The notes under the pieces: generated by a model
The model's database searches: none
What the model saw: only the letters and a program-made list of their open reading frames with translations
Told to the model about the DNA's origin: nothing
Shown: in pieces, positions 53,200-62,424 of the stretch
Numbering within the stretch: position 1 is the stretch's first letter
Layout of the letters: each line of letters begins with the position of its first letter
Translations under genes and position numbers: made by a program
Source of the DNA: Halomonas binhaiensis
GTDB lineage: Bacteria > Pseudomonadota > Gammaproteobacteria > Pseudomonadales > Halomonadaceae
Length of the DNA stretch: 64,000 nt
Assembly: GCF_008329985.2 (NCBI RefSeq)
Contig: NZ_CP038437.2
Span: forward strand, 1-64,000
Reading direction: 5' to 3'

Positions 53200-53417
53200 G
53201 ATGCTTCTCCTCAATGTAAACAGCTGTTGTCGTACAGGATACGCAACCCCAGACCCCCACGCATGTTTTCGTATTAACTCGAGTGCTGCATGCGTCATGC
53301 CGAGCTCGGACACGCTCATGTATTGGCGTGCATTTCACCAAAAGGGCTTATTTTGATGACGGGCATGCTGCACTGCCAAAAGAATTGCCCCTTCGTGGAG
53401 CGCGTTCGTTTATGCAA

Positions 53418-53434
53418 AGCACTATCTTGGTGCG
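53418..53434. promoter_or_regulatory. Predicted NtrC-binding site upstream of glnK
   Basis: A GCAC-N7-GTGC dyad (GCACTATCTTGGTGC, core 53419-53433), which matches the NtrC consensus half-sites and spacing. It lies about 90 bp upstream of a sigma-54-like promoter, the usual enhancer distance. Confidence 0.6.
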
Positions 53435-53521
53435 TGGCGTTCGGGCCTTTTCACTTCTGCATCTGAAATCATGTCGAGGATTGGCGATAACTATCTAAAA
53501 ATAATGGGGTTCTTGTGTTGT

Positions 53522-53536
53522 TGGCACACTTTGCGC
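53522..53536 (+). promoter_or_regulatory. Sigma-54-like promoter of glnK-amtB
   Basis: TGGCAC at -24 with GC spaced ten bases after the GG (TGGCACACTTTGCGC). The -24 box is perfect and the -12 box is weaker (GCGC instead of TTGC). It is 70 bp before the glnK ATG. Confidence 0.55.
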
Positions 53537-53579
53537 TTAACCAATGCATAACATGCACTGTACGGCATCATGCCGCTAA

Positions 53580-53945
<366 letters not shown>

Positions 53946-53996
53946 TTTGCGGCTCTTTTTGCTCCGTACCGACCCGACATTACAGAGAGAATATCA

Positions 53997-55247
53997 ATGG
54001 TCGACATCAGTGAACTGAGCTACGCGCTCGATACGTTCTACTTCCTTGTCTGTGGCGCGCTTGTCATGTGGATGGCCGCAGGCTTCGCCATGCTCGAGGC
54101 CGGCCTTGTCCGAGCCAAGAACACCGCCGAAATCCTGACCAAGAACATCGTGCTGTTTGCCATTGCCTGCACCATGTACCTGCTGATTGGTTACTACATC
54201 ATGTATTCGTCCGATGCTGGCGGCTTCCTGCCCAGCCTGGGCTTCCTGCTGGGGGATGAGAATACCGTCGATGCAGTGCTTGCAGGCGGTGAAGATGCCC
54301 CCTACTACTCTGCTCGTGCAGACTTCTTCTTCCAGGTCGTGTTCGTCGCAACGGCCATGTCGATCGTCTCAGGCGCCGTGGCTGAACGCATGAAACTGTG
54401 GGCTTTCCTGGCCTTCGCCGTGGTCATGACCGCTTTCATCTACCCGGTTTCCGGTTACTGGACCTGGGGTGGCGGCTGGCTGTCCGAGCTGGGCTTCTCG
54501 GACTACGCAGGCTCTGGCATCGTGCACCTGGCGGGTGCTGCCGCGGCGTTGTCCGGTGTGCTGATCCTTGGCCCGCGTCGTGGCAAGTACGGCAAGGACG
54601 GTGCCATCTACGCAATTCCTGGTGCCAATCTGCCGCTGGCTACGCTGGGTACCTTCATCCTGTGGCTGGGTTGGTTCGGCTTCAATGGTGGCTCGGAGCT
54701 GAAGGTGTCTGATGTGACTTCAGCCAACCACATGGCTCAGGTGCTGGTGAATACCAACGCTGCAGCGGCTGGAGGTGTGCTTGCTGCCCTGGTGCTGGCC
54801 AAAGTGCTGTTCCGCAAGGCTGACCTGACCATGGCGTTGAATGGTGCCATTGCTGGCCTGGTTTCCATCACTGCCGACCCTCTTTCACCGAGTGCCCTGA
54901 GCGCTACTCTGATCGGTGGACTTGGCGGCCTGCTGGTCGTGCTATCCATTATCTCTCTCGACAAGCTGCGCCTTGATGACCCGGTTGGTGCGATTTCTGC
55001 CCATGGTGTGGCGGGGATCTGGGGCGTCCTGGCGGTACCTCTGAACAATGCTGACGCTACCTTCGGTGCTCAGTTGATCGGTATCGCAGGAATCTTTGTC
55101 TGGGTATTCGTGGCCAGTGCGATCGTGTGGCTGATCATCAAGGCTGTCATGGGTGTCCGTGTCAGCGAAGAAGAAGAATATGAAGGCGTCGATCTGGCCG
55201 AATGTGGTCTCGAAGCCTATCCCGAGTTTAACGTCGCCAAGAAGTAA
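53997..55247 (+). CDS. amtB: Ammonium transporter AmtB
   Basis: A 416-residue channel with 11 membrane segments. The twin pore histidines are in the IVHLAGA and ISAHGVAG segments, and the conserved FGFNGGSEL stretch is present. Unlike E. coli AmtB, the N-terminus (MVDISELSYALDTFYFLV) is short and looks like a direct first helix rather than a cleaved signal peptide. Co-transcription with glnK is expected. A good terminator follows at 55292. Confidence 0.95.
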   Translation: MVDISELSYALDTFYFLVCGALVMWMAAGFAMLEAGLVRAKNTAEILTKNIVLFAIACTMYLLIGYYIMYSSDAGGFLPSLGFLLGDENTVDAVLAGGEDAPYYSARADFFFQVVFVATAMSIVSGAVAERMKLWAFLAFAVVMTAFIYPVSGYWTWGGGWLSELGFSDYAGSGIVHLAGAAAALSGVLILGPRRGKYGKDGAIYAIPGANLPLATLGTFILWLGWFGFNGGSELKVSDVTSANHMAQVLVNTNAAAAGGVLAALVLAKVLFRKADLTMALNGAIAGLVSITADPLSPSALSATLIGGLGGLLVVLSIISLDKLRLDDPVGAISAHGVAGIWGVLAVPLNNADATFGAQLIGIAGIFVWVFVASAIVWLIIKAVMGVRVSEEEEYEGVDLAECGLEAYPEFNVAKK

Positions 55248-55291
55248 CCTTGAGGTTACCAGCGACACCAGTGAGCTGGCGTGCTCCACCT

Positions 55292-55313
55292 GGCCCCTTC
55301 GGGGGCCTTTTTT
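55292..55313 (+). terminator. Rho-independent terminator of amtB
   Basis: GGCCCC-TTCG-GGGGCC hairpin and six T. It separates amtB from the second PII gene. Confidence 0.85.
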
Positions 55314-55420
55314 ATTTCTGCCCGGCAGGGGTATGCTTGGTCTCAGAATCCGTCAGGTGTGCTGTTGTATATTGCAAGCCACCTTCATTACGGAAAGCCT
55401 TGGACCGCATGAAGCGGTGA

Positions 55421-55795
<375 letters not shown>

Positions 55796-55924
55796 GCATC
55801 ACGCTGATCCGAACCATCATGCAGGGCTGTTGGCCGCGTTCACGATACGCTCAGGTACCATGAACGCGACCAGGGCAGGCATATCACATCTTCTATAGCG
55901 CTGGCGCGTGGGCAGCAGTCTCCA

Positions 55925-56158
55925 TCAAGAGTGCGTGGTTATGCCGGCTGTCCGGCGCAACGGCTCCAGCAGGTAGCTCAGGCCGTTGTGGTCAATTTCG
56001 TGCATGATGGCGAGCAGGCGGCCAATCTCACCTTGGGGAAATCCCTCGCGGGCAAACCAGTTGAGATAGGGGCCAGGCAGGTCCGCGATCAATGTGCCCT
56101 CGTATTTTCCGAAAGGCATACGCAGTGCCACCAACCGTTCCAGGTCCTCGGGTTTCAT
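55925..56158 (-). CDS. DUF3820 family small protein
   Basis: A 77-residue protein with the DUF3820 signature MPFGKYEGTLIADLPGPYLNWFAREGFPQGEIG. This domain occurs in small proteins of unknown function, some described as quorum-sensing-regulated. The start is the ATG at 56158. It sits alone between the PII gene and the monooxygenase-like gene. Confidence 0.85.
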   Translation of the reverse strand: MKPEDLERLVALRMPFGKYEGTLIADLPGPYLNWFAREGFPQGEIGRLLAIMHEIDHNGLSYLLEPLRRTAGITTHS

Positions 56159-56259
56159 TTTACCTCCAGGGCAAGATCTCTACGCAAGACGCCGGTATTC
56201 CATAATGCTGCGCTGAGTTGCGAGTAGCCATTTGTCATCAGCGCTGATGCAGCGTTCCC

Positions 56260-56562
56260 TTACCGTTCTGGGTTCAAGGCCAGGACATCCGCGCGTGTCA
56301 CGCTCTGGGAATCGATCAAGGGCGTCACTATCTGGCGGGATGCCCGATAGTGCGGTGTTTCCTTGTGGGCCGCCAGTGCCTGCTCATCCTGATAGACTTC
56401 ATACAGGTGGAAGCAGTCAGGTGTCTCGCGATCCTCGATGACGTCAAACACCAGGCAGCCGGGTTCCTCGCGTACCGACGCCTGGGCATTTTCCAGCATG
56501 GCAGCAAGGAAGCTTTCCCGGTTGCCGGGCTTCAATTGTGTTCTGACAATAATACAGTACAT
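56260..56562 (-). CDS. ABM-fold (antibiotic biosynthesis monooxygenase-like) protein
   Basis: A 100-residue protein of the YgiN/ABM type, probably a cofactor-free quinol monooxygenase or a related dimeric alpha-beta barrel. Family marks are NAQASVREEPGCLVFDV and FHLYEVYQDEQALAAHKETPHYR. The ATG at 56562 follows AGGAGCCAAG; the open frame extends to 56640. It is divergent from a VOC gene. Confidence 0.88.
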   Translation of the reverse strand: MYCIIVRTQLKPGNRESFLAAMLENAQASVREEPGCLVFDVIEDRETPDCFHLYEVYQDEQALAAHKETPHYRASRQIVTPLIDSQSVTRADVLALNPER

Positions 56563-56670
56563 CTTGGCTCCTGATGGGGTGGGTTGCGTGGTTGCATCAT
56601 TCCGCGCAGACTGCGGTATTTGGAAAATATTTCCACACAAACAGTATCCAACCTATCAGGAGCTCGCAAC

Positions 56671-57075
56671 ATGTCTCGTCCCGCCCCTCTGAATGGCATT
56701 CGCCACATTGCGCTACAGGTCCAGGATCTCGAGGCTTGTGAGCGTTTTTATGTCGACTTTCTGGGAATGCGCATCCTGCGTCGTGCCCATGCGGACCTGG
56801 TCTATCTGACGCTGGGCAACGACAATTTTTCCCTCAGTCGTGCAAAGGAACCGACCGGGGGAGATCCGCAACGTCTCGACCATTTTGGCTTTGTCGTCGA
56901 CCAGCGAGAGGATGTCGATGCCTGGCATGACTACCTGGCTGCTGCTGGCGTTCATATCACCCGTGGTCCACATGATCATGCGGATGGCGGGCGCAGCTTT
57001 TATTGCCTGGATCCTGATGGCAACAGTGTTCAGCCGTTGTTTCATCCGAGTGTATCGGGGCAGCGGCTGGTTTGA
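56671..57075 (+). CDS. VOC-superfamily protein (glyoxalase/bleomycin-resistance fold)
   Basis: A 134-residue single-chain VOC protein, with IRHIALQVQDLEACERFYVDFLGM at the start, LDHFGFVVD in the middle and SFYCLDPDGNSVQPLFHP at the end, which is the typical alternation of metal-site motifs. Here the last ligand position is not a clear Glu, so the metal dependence is uncertain. AGGAG precedes the ATG at 56671. It is followed by a perfect two-way terminator. Confidence 0.82.
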   Translation: MSRPAPLNGIRHIALQVQDLEACERFYVDFLGMRILRRAHADLVYLTLGNDNFSLSRAKEPTGGDPQRLDHFGFVVDQREDVDAWHDYLAAAGVHITRGPHDHADGGRSFYCLDPDGNSVQPLFHPSVSGQRLV

Positions 57076-57090
57076 CGCTTGCCGAAAACA

Positions 57091-57122
57091 CGAAAACCCC
57101 GAGCTGACGCTCGGGGTTTTCG
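57091..57122. terminator. Two-way terminator between the VOC gene and fpr
   Basis: A perfect 14-bp stem CGAAAACCCCGAGC / GCTCGGGGTTTTCG with a 4-base loop and T-runs on both sides. Confidence 0.9.
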
Positions 57123-57159
57123 TGATGAATCGCTGAGTGCGACGGCGGTTGGTGCCGAC

Positions 57160-57936
57160 TTATTTCTCGACGAAAGCGCGCTCGATCACATAGTCGCCGG
57201 GCTCACCCATGCGCGGAGAGATGTTGAAGCCGAGTTCGTCGAGCAGGGCACTGGTCTCGTCGAGCATGGCCGGGCTGCCGCAGATCATGGCACGATCCTG
57301 CTTGGGATCGATGGCCGGAAGGCCTGCGTCAGTGGTCAGCTTGCCGCTGCGGATATGATCCGTCAGGCGTCCCATGGTGTGGAAGTCTTCGCGGGTCACC
57401 GTGGGGTAATAGACCAGTTTCTCGGCGATTTCCTCACCCAGGTACTCGTGGGCAGGCAGTTCCTTGGTAATGAAGTCGGCGTAGGCCAGCTCACTGACGG
57501 TACGCACGCCGTGCACCAGTACCACTTTCTCGAAGCGCTCGTAGACTTCCGGGTCCTGAATCAGGCTCATGAAGGGAGCGAGGCCGGTACCAGTGGACAA
57601 CATGTACAGGTTACGGCCCGGCAGCAGGTCGTCACATACCAGGGTACCGGTAGGCTTGCGGCTGACCATGATCTGGTCGCCTACCTTGAGGTGCTGCAGG
57701 CGAGATGTCAGGGGGCCGTCCGGGACCTTGATGCTGAAGAATTCAAGGTGGTCTTCGTAGTTCGGGCTGGCGATGGAATAAGCGCGCATCAGCGGCTTGC
57801 CTGCCACTTCGAGGCCGATCATGACGAACTGACCATTCTTGAATCGCAGGCTGCGATCGCGAGTGGTGCGGAAGGTAAACAGGCTGTCGTTCCAGTGATG
57901 CACACTGAGAACTTCTTCCAGGGCAAACTTGCTCAT
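57160..57936 (-). CDS. fpr: Ferredoxin/flavodoxin--NADP reductase
   Basis: A 258-residue FAD protein that moves electrons between NADP(H) and ferredoxin or flavodoxin. The FAD motif RAYSIASPNYED and the NADP motif STGTGLAPFMSLI are present, then ICGSPAMLDE, and the C-terminal ERAFVEK. The size and ending match the Pseudomonas FprA / Azotobacter type (no aromatic last residue). It is divergent from a LysR gene resembling FinR. Confidence 0.94.
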   Translation of the reverse strand: MSKFALEEVLSVHHWNDSLFTFRTTRDRSLRFKNGQFVMIGLEVAGKPLMRAYSIASPNYEDHLEFFSIKVPDGPLTSRLQHLKVGDQIMVSRKPTGTLVCDDLLPGRNLYMLSTGTGLAPFMSLIQDPEVYERFEKVVLVHGVRTVSELAYADFITKELPAHEYLGEEIAEKLVYYPTVTREDFHTMGRLTDHIRSGKLTTDAGLPAIDPKQDRAMICGSPAMLDETSALLDELGFNISPRMGEPGDYVIERAFVEK

Positions 57937-57962
57937 GCCAGCTCCTTGAGAATGGTGCTCTA

Positions 57963-57983
57963 TATATTCCAGTGAGGAATATA
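57963..57983. promoter_or_regulatory. TATATTCC-N5-GGAATATA palindrome between fpr and the LysR gene
   Basis: A perfect 8-bp inverted repeat, 27-47 bp before the fpr ATG. It is the best candidate for the binding site of the divergent FinR-like regulator. Confidence 0.5.
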
Positions 57984-58121
57984 AGGTTGTCTATAGGCTT
58001 GCTGGTGATTCTAAGGCGTGGGGCGTTATCTGTTAAATGGATTGTATGGATATCACTTATCTATAATATGGATGATAGGTTTCCTTTCTCGACTTCATGA
58101 GCGATCCCACAAGGTGTCCTT

Positions 58122-59048
58122 ATGCGTTATACCCTGCGTCAGCTTGAAGTCTTCGTAGCTATCGCCCAGCACGAAAACGTGTCTCAGGCAGCACGAGCGC
58201 TATCTCTTTCGCAGTCTGCTGCCAGTACTGCCCTGGCTGAGCTGGAGCGGCAGTTCGACTGCCAGTTGCTAGATCGCATTGGCAAGCGACTCAAGCTCAA
58301 TGCTTTGGGGTTCCAGCTGTTGCCCAAGGCCGTGGCTCTGCTTGACCGGGCCGAGGAAGTGGAAGAGCTGCTGCGAGGCCAGCAGGGCATCGGGAATCTT
58401 GAGGTTGGAGCGACGTTGACCATAGGCAACTACCTGGCGACGTTGCTGATCAGTGATTTCATGCAGCAGCATCCAGGTAGCCGAGTACGCCTGGAAGTGC
58501 GTAACACCAGAGCCATCATCGATCGCGTTCGTCATCACCAGTTGGACCTAGGGCTAATCGAAGGCCAGTGCGAAGAAGATGACGTGATTGCGCAACCATG
58601 GGTAGAGGACGACCTGGTGGTGTTCTGCGCTCCCAATCATCCGCTGGCTGGTCAAGGACCCATCGAGCTGGACCGACTGCTGCGAGAGGCGTGGATCATG
58701 CGCGAAGAAGGGTCTGGCACACGCATGACCCTTGAGCAGGCGGCTCGCCATCGTCGAGGCCGCTTCAATACTCTGCTGGAGCTGGAGCATACAGAGGGCA
58801 TCAAGCGAGCAGTGGAGTCCGGATTAGGTATTGGCTGTGTTTCACGCCTGGCACTGCGTGATGCCTTTCGGCGCGGCAGCCTGGTGCCGATTCCCACGCC
58901 AGAGCTGGATTTGTGCCGACAGTTCACCTTTATCTGGCATCGCCATAAGTACCTCACTGCCGGTATGCGTGAATTTCTGCGCCAATGTCGGCAGATGACG
59001 GAAGGCGTACGCCGGAGCGATGAAATCGACCTACCTCAGATGCCATAG
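58122..59048 (+). CDS. finR: LysR-family regulator, FinR-like
   Basis: A 308-residue LysR protein. HTH: LRQLEVFVAIAQHENVSQAA then SQSAASTALAELERQF. It stands divergently from fpr, the same arrangement as finR-fprA in Pseudomonas, where FinR activates fprA under superoxide stress. The size fits. The orthology is inferred from synteny, not from a search. Confidence 0.8.
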   Translation: MRYTLRQLEVFVAIAQHENVSQAARALSLSQSAASTALAELERQFDCQLLDRIGKRLKLNALGFQLLPKAVALLDRAEEVEELLRGQQGIGNLEVGATLTIGNYLATLLISDFMQQHPGSRVRLEVRNTRAIIDRVRHHQLDLGLIEGQCEEDDVIAQPWVEDDLVVFCAPNHPLAGQGPIELDRLLREAWIMREEGSGTRMTLEQAARHRRGRFNTLLELEHTEGIKRAVESGLGIGCVSRLALRDAFRRGSLVPIPTPELDLCRQFTFIWHRHKYLTAGMREFLRQCRQMTEGVRRSDEIDLPQMP

Positions 59049-59253
59049 GCCATGTACTTGAAAGCATGTCATGAAAACATGTCGTTGACTGGGTAGTGTT
59101 TGAAAGCACAAGAGTGGCATTAATTGCTTGAAAACAAGAAGTTTTGTTGGACATTGATAGCAATTGGCGACACCAGCGTCGCCTTCGTGGCACAGTGACG
59201 ACACCTACCTCCTTTGCGGTAGCATAGCCCTTCCGTAACCGAGGATCTTAGTC

Positions 59254-60024
59254 ATGCGCCAGTTTTTCTTTCCGCGCGCACCCTTGCCCCGTAGGGTTTT
59301 GCTGTTTTGCCATTTTTTGCTGCAGCTCAGCACGATGGCTGCAGGCCTGTACTGGCTGCTGCCGCGCACTCCCTGGATGAGCGAGATGAGCTGGGCTGAT
59401 GCCTGGCCTCCGTTGGCGATAGGTGCGGGGGTGATGTTTCTTGCCATGGTGGGTATCCGCCTGGTGGCGGAGTTGTGGATGTTGCCGTACTACCTGGCTG
59501 ACTCCCGCCAGGGCTTCTCGCCTGCCGACGTTGTGACCCGCTCCTATGAGCGCCGTCCTGCGGTACACAACACCGAGCAGAGTTGGACCGCGCCATCGCG
59601 CATCATCGAAGATGATGGTGCCTGTGTCAGCGATGCCCGTGTCACTCGTCCGGCCGAGTCGCTAGTCAGCCGACGTGATAAGGAGCCTGAGCTCGACCTG
59701 AACAAGGCAGCAGAAACCATCGCCGAAGATGGTCCAGGCACGCCACGTGGCCCCGATACCAATGGTGGTCCGGGCGCTAAAGGCGACCTCAATGCCAGCG
59801 GCGGCCCAGGCGCTAAAGGCGGCCCCAATGCCAGTGGCGGCCCGAGTGCTAAAGGTGGCCCCAATGCCAGCGGTGGCCCGGGTGCTAAAGGTGGCCCCAA
59901 TGCCAGCGGTGTTCCAGGCGCTAAAGGCCCTAATGCCAACGCTGGTCCAGGTGCCAAAGGTGGTCCTGGCGTCAAGAGTGGTCCAGGTGCCAGGCGTGGC
60001 CCGCGTCAGGAGCCTAGCTTGTAA
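59254..60024 (+). CDS. Membrane protein with collagen-like Gly-rich repeat tail
   Basis: A 256-residue protein. Two membrane segments at about 12-35 (RRVLLFCHFLLQLSTMAAGLY) and 50-70 (PLAIGAGVMFLAMVGIRLV) are followed by a linker to about residue 165 with a DxxLNKAAETIAEDG-type stretch. The last ~85 residues are a Gly/Pro/Ala/Lys/Asn repeat. The unit of 12 residues is GGPGAKGGPNAS, so Gly recurs in the collagen-like manner though not in strict every-third register throughout. The N-terminal half resembles DUF-like membrane proteins, but I cannot name the family. Start MRQFFFPRAP at ATG 59254. Confidence 0.75.
   Translation: MRQFFFPRAPLPRRVLLFCHFLLQLSTMAAGLYWLLPRTPWMSEMSWADAWPPLAIGAGVMFLAMVGIRLVAELWMLPYYLADSRQGFSPADVVTRSYERRPAVHNTEQSWTAPSRIIEDDGACVSDARVTRPAESLVSRRDKEPELDLNKAAETIAEDGPGTPRGPDTNGGPGAKGDLNASGGPGAKGGPNASGGPSAKGGPNASGGPGAKGGPNASGVPGAKGPNANAGPGAKGGPGVKSGPGARRGPRQEPSL
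59764..59976 (+). repeat. 36-bp tandem repeats encoding GGPGAKGGPNAS units
   Basis: Units start at 59764, 59800, 59836, 59872 and 59908 (the last is 33 bp), with a diverged sixth at 59941. All are in frame; differences are mostly synonymous or one residue. They are coding repeats inside the collagen-like gene, not a CRISPR array. Confidence 0.9.
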
Positions 60025-60026
60025 CC

Positions 60027-60061
60027 ATGCATGCCCAGGATATGTTATCCAGGGCATGCAT
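60027..60061. terminator. Strong hairpin after the collagen-like gene
   Basis: ATGCATGCCC-A-GGATA paired with TATCC-A-GGGCATGCAT around TGT. The stem is nearly perfect, but there is no T-run. It may act with the hairpin at 60122. Confidence 0.5.
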
Positions 60062-60121
60062 CAGCAGAGCGACACTCGCCGAACAGTACTTCGTCAGCAT
60101 AGCCGCACCAGCATAACCACA

Positions 60122-60143
60122 GAGTCGCTTCGGCGGCTCTTTT
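60122..60143 (+). terminator. Terminator between the collagen-like gene and hisC
   Basis: GAGTCGC / GCGGCTC stem with a TTCG loop and TTTT, best read on the plus strand. A 12-bp direct repeat TTTCTATGCCTG follows at 60141-60164. Confidence 0.65.
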
Positions 60144-60187
60144 CTATGCCTGTTTCTATGCCTGTTCCTATTCTTGGTTGACTGTTA

Positions 60188-61246
60188 TCAGCGGCACAGT
60201 TCCGACAGCACTTCGATCAGGCTATCCATTTCATCGTCAGTACCGATGGTAATGCGTAGCCAGTCGCGTAGTGTCGCCGTGTTGAAGTGGCGCACCAGGA
60301 CACCACGCTCCCGTAGACCGAGAAAGAGCTGGGCGGCATCCTGTTCAGGATGCGAGGCAAGCACGAAGTTGGTCTGGGAGGGTAGGACCTTGAAGCCGAG
60401 CTTGCTCAATTGCTGGGAAGTGCGCTCGCGGGTGGTGATGACGGCCTGCTGGGTGGCTTCGAAGTGGTCGACATCTTCCAGGGCAGCGATGCCGATGGCG
60501 CTGGCCAGGGCATCTACCGGATAGGAGTTGAAGGAATCCTTCACCCGGGTCAGGCCTTCGACCAGCTCTGGTGATCCCACGGCATAACCCAGGCGCATGC
60601 CGGCCAGGCTGCGCGACTTGGAGAAGGTACCGGTGACCAGCAGGTTGGGGTACTTGTCCACCAAGGGCACTGCGCTTTCGCCACCAAAGTCCACATACGC
60701 CTCATCGACCAGCACGACTCGGTCCTGAACTTTCTGCAACAGGGCCTCGATGGCAGCACGGCCATGGCCGTGGCCGGTCGGTGCATTGGGGTTGGCGAAG
60801 ATGATGCCCCCATTGTCGGAAGCTGCGAGGGCATCCAAGTCCACGCGCCATTCATCGTCCAGCGGGAAGGACTGACTTTCGATCGCGTACATGCGGCAGT
60901 ACACCGGATAAAAGCTGTACGAAATATCCGGCATGGCCAATGGCTTGTCCTGGCGGAAAAAGGCCTGGAACGCGAGGGCCAGCACTTCATCCGAACCATT
61001 GCCGACGAAGACATGGGCGACGTCTGTACCAAGTGCCTTGGCCAGTGCTGCACGTAGAGCATTGGACGTCGGGTCCGGGTAGCGGCGCAGATGGTCGGCA
61101 GAAAATTCACGCAGCACCTTCTCCACGCCAGGAGCGGGAGGGTAAGGATTTTCGTTGGTATTCAGCTTGATCAACCGCTCCCGGGGCTGCTCGCCGGGTA
61201 TGTAAGGCGTCAGCTCCCGCACGGCGGGGCTCCACAATTGGCTCAT
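60188..61246 (-). CDS. hisC: Histidinol-phosphate aminotransferase
   Basis: A PLP-dependent enzyme of histidine synthesis. The fold-type I marks are LNTNENPYPP at the N-terminus, VGNGSDEVL, the conserved FANPNAPTG and the PLP-lysine stretch TFSKSRSLAGMRLGY. The 352 residues are typical. It stands apart from other his genes in the window. Confidence 0.94.
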   Translation of the reverse strand: MSQLWSPAVRELTPYIPGEQPRERLIKLNTNENPYPPAPGVEKVLREFSADHLRRYPDPTSNALRAALAKALGTDVAHVFVGNGSDEVLALAFQAFFRQDKPLAMPDISYSFYPVYCRMYAIESQSFPLDDEWRVDLDALAASDNGGIIFANPNAPTGHGHGRAAIEALLQKVQDRVVLVDEAYVDFGGESAVPLVDKYPNLLVTGTFSKSRSLAGMRLGYAVGSPELVEGLTRVKDSFNSYPVDALASAIGIAALEDVDHFEATQQAVITTRERTSQQLSKLGFKVLPSQTNFVLASHPEQDAAQLFLGLRERGVLVRHFNTATLRDWLRITIGTDDEMDSLIEVLSELCR

Positions 61247-61427
61247 GGGTACTCGCTTGGCAGGAAGTTAAAGAGGGGTAAGCACGGGCCTAGGGAAATG
61301 CTGAGTAATATGCAGTGTTTCCCTAACACTTTGGTCATGGTGACCCGAGAGCCCGCACCACGCAAGAGGTATGCATGATACGCTGAACGGCACTGTTTTG
61401 TTCGCAGACTAATATCCAAGGGACTAC

Positions 61428-62324
61428 ATGACTGCCAGCATTCTCGCGACTCTGCTTCCGGTATTTCTGATATCCGGAGCAGGAACTCTGTATGGACGCT
61501 TCCGTTCGCCTGATATTCGAGTACTGAACACGCTGAACATGGAACTATTCGTTCCGATGCTGGCTTTCGTGGTGCTGGCCGACCGCCAGGCCCCCTTGGC
61601 GGAGTATACCGGCCTGGCGATTTCCGGGGTGATCGTGGTGCTGGGGTCGGGGCTTGTGGTGTGGCCGGTGGTCAAGCTGCTCAAGCTGGAACCGAAGACC
61701 TTCATTCCGCCGATGATGTTCAACAATTCCGGCAACATGGGAATTCCACTGCTGATCCTGGCGTTTGGTGATAAGGCATTGCCGGCCGCTGTGGTGCTGT
61801 TCATTGTCGAGATGCTGCTGCATTTTTCTGTGGGTTTGTACATGCTTAGCCCCCATACCCCTCTGTGGCGCTTGCTGCGTATGCCCATCGTGCTGGCCAG
61901 TATCGCGGGGCTGGTGTGCAACTTGAGTGGCGTTGAGTTGCCCAGCTGGCTACTCGAGGCCCTGCACATGCTGGGTGGGGTATGTGTGCCGTTACTGCTG
62001 TTTGCCTTGGGGGTGCGCATGCTGGAGATTGATTTCAGTGACTGGCGCAGCGGGCTGCTGGGCGCGGTGTTATGCCCGCTATCGGGCTTGGTGCTGGCCT
62101 GGCCATTGATTGTGCTGTTCGAGCTCAGTGGCTTGCAGGCTGCATCGTTATGGGTGTTTGCAGCACTGCCTCCTGCCGTTCTCAACTACCTGGTTTCGGA
62201 GCAGTATCGCCAGGAGCCACACAAGGTGGCATCTCTGGTGCTGATTGGTAATCTAGGCAGCTTGGTGGTGATGCCTATCGTTCTGGGGCTGGTCTTTACT
62301 CATGTCATGCCTCCTGCAGGATAA
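61428..62324 (+). CDS. AEC-family transporter (auxin efflux carrier-like)
   Basis: A 298-residue membrane protein with about ten hydrophobic segments. The motif MMFNNSGNMGIPLLILAFGDKA is the AEC signature, and the C-terminal repeat LPPAVLNYLVSEQYRQEP fits. Bacterial members carry dicarboxylates or amino acids. It is divergent from hisC. Confidence 0.88.
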   Translation: MTASILATLLPVFLISGAGTLYGRFRSPDIRVLNTLNMELFVPMLAFVVLADRQAPLAEYTGLAISGVIVVLGSGLVVWPVVKLLKLEPKTFIPPMMFNNSGNMGIPLLILAFGDKALPAAVVLFIVEMLLHFSVGLYMLSPHTPLWRLLRMPIVLASIAGLVCNLSGVELPSWLLEALHMLGGVCVPLLLFALGVRMLEIDFSDWRSGLLGAVLCPLSGLVLAWPLIVLFELSGLQAASLWVFAALPPAVLNYLVSEQYRQEPHKVASLVLIGNLGSLVVMPIVLGLVFTHVMPPAG

Positions 62325-62424
62325 GCAAAGGGGGTGGGCGAGGACGTCCTGGGAGGTTATGCTGTCGACCAGGAGACCGTCATCACGACACGGTTCCATA
62401 TGCTCAAAGGTTAGGAGGACTCAT

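Noticed and set aside
59544..59975. Minus-strand Pro/Leu-rich open frame opposite the collagen-like gene
   Set aside because: It is the reverse reading of the Gly-rich repeats; the plus frame has a start, membrane helices and terminators.
59764..59976. Regular 36-bp repeats that could be taken for a CRISPR array
   Set aside because: There are no unique spacers, and the units are contiguous, in frame and coding for a Gly-rich peptide.
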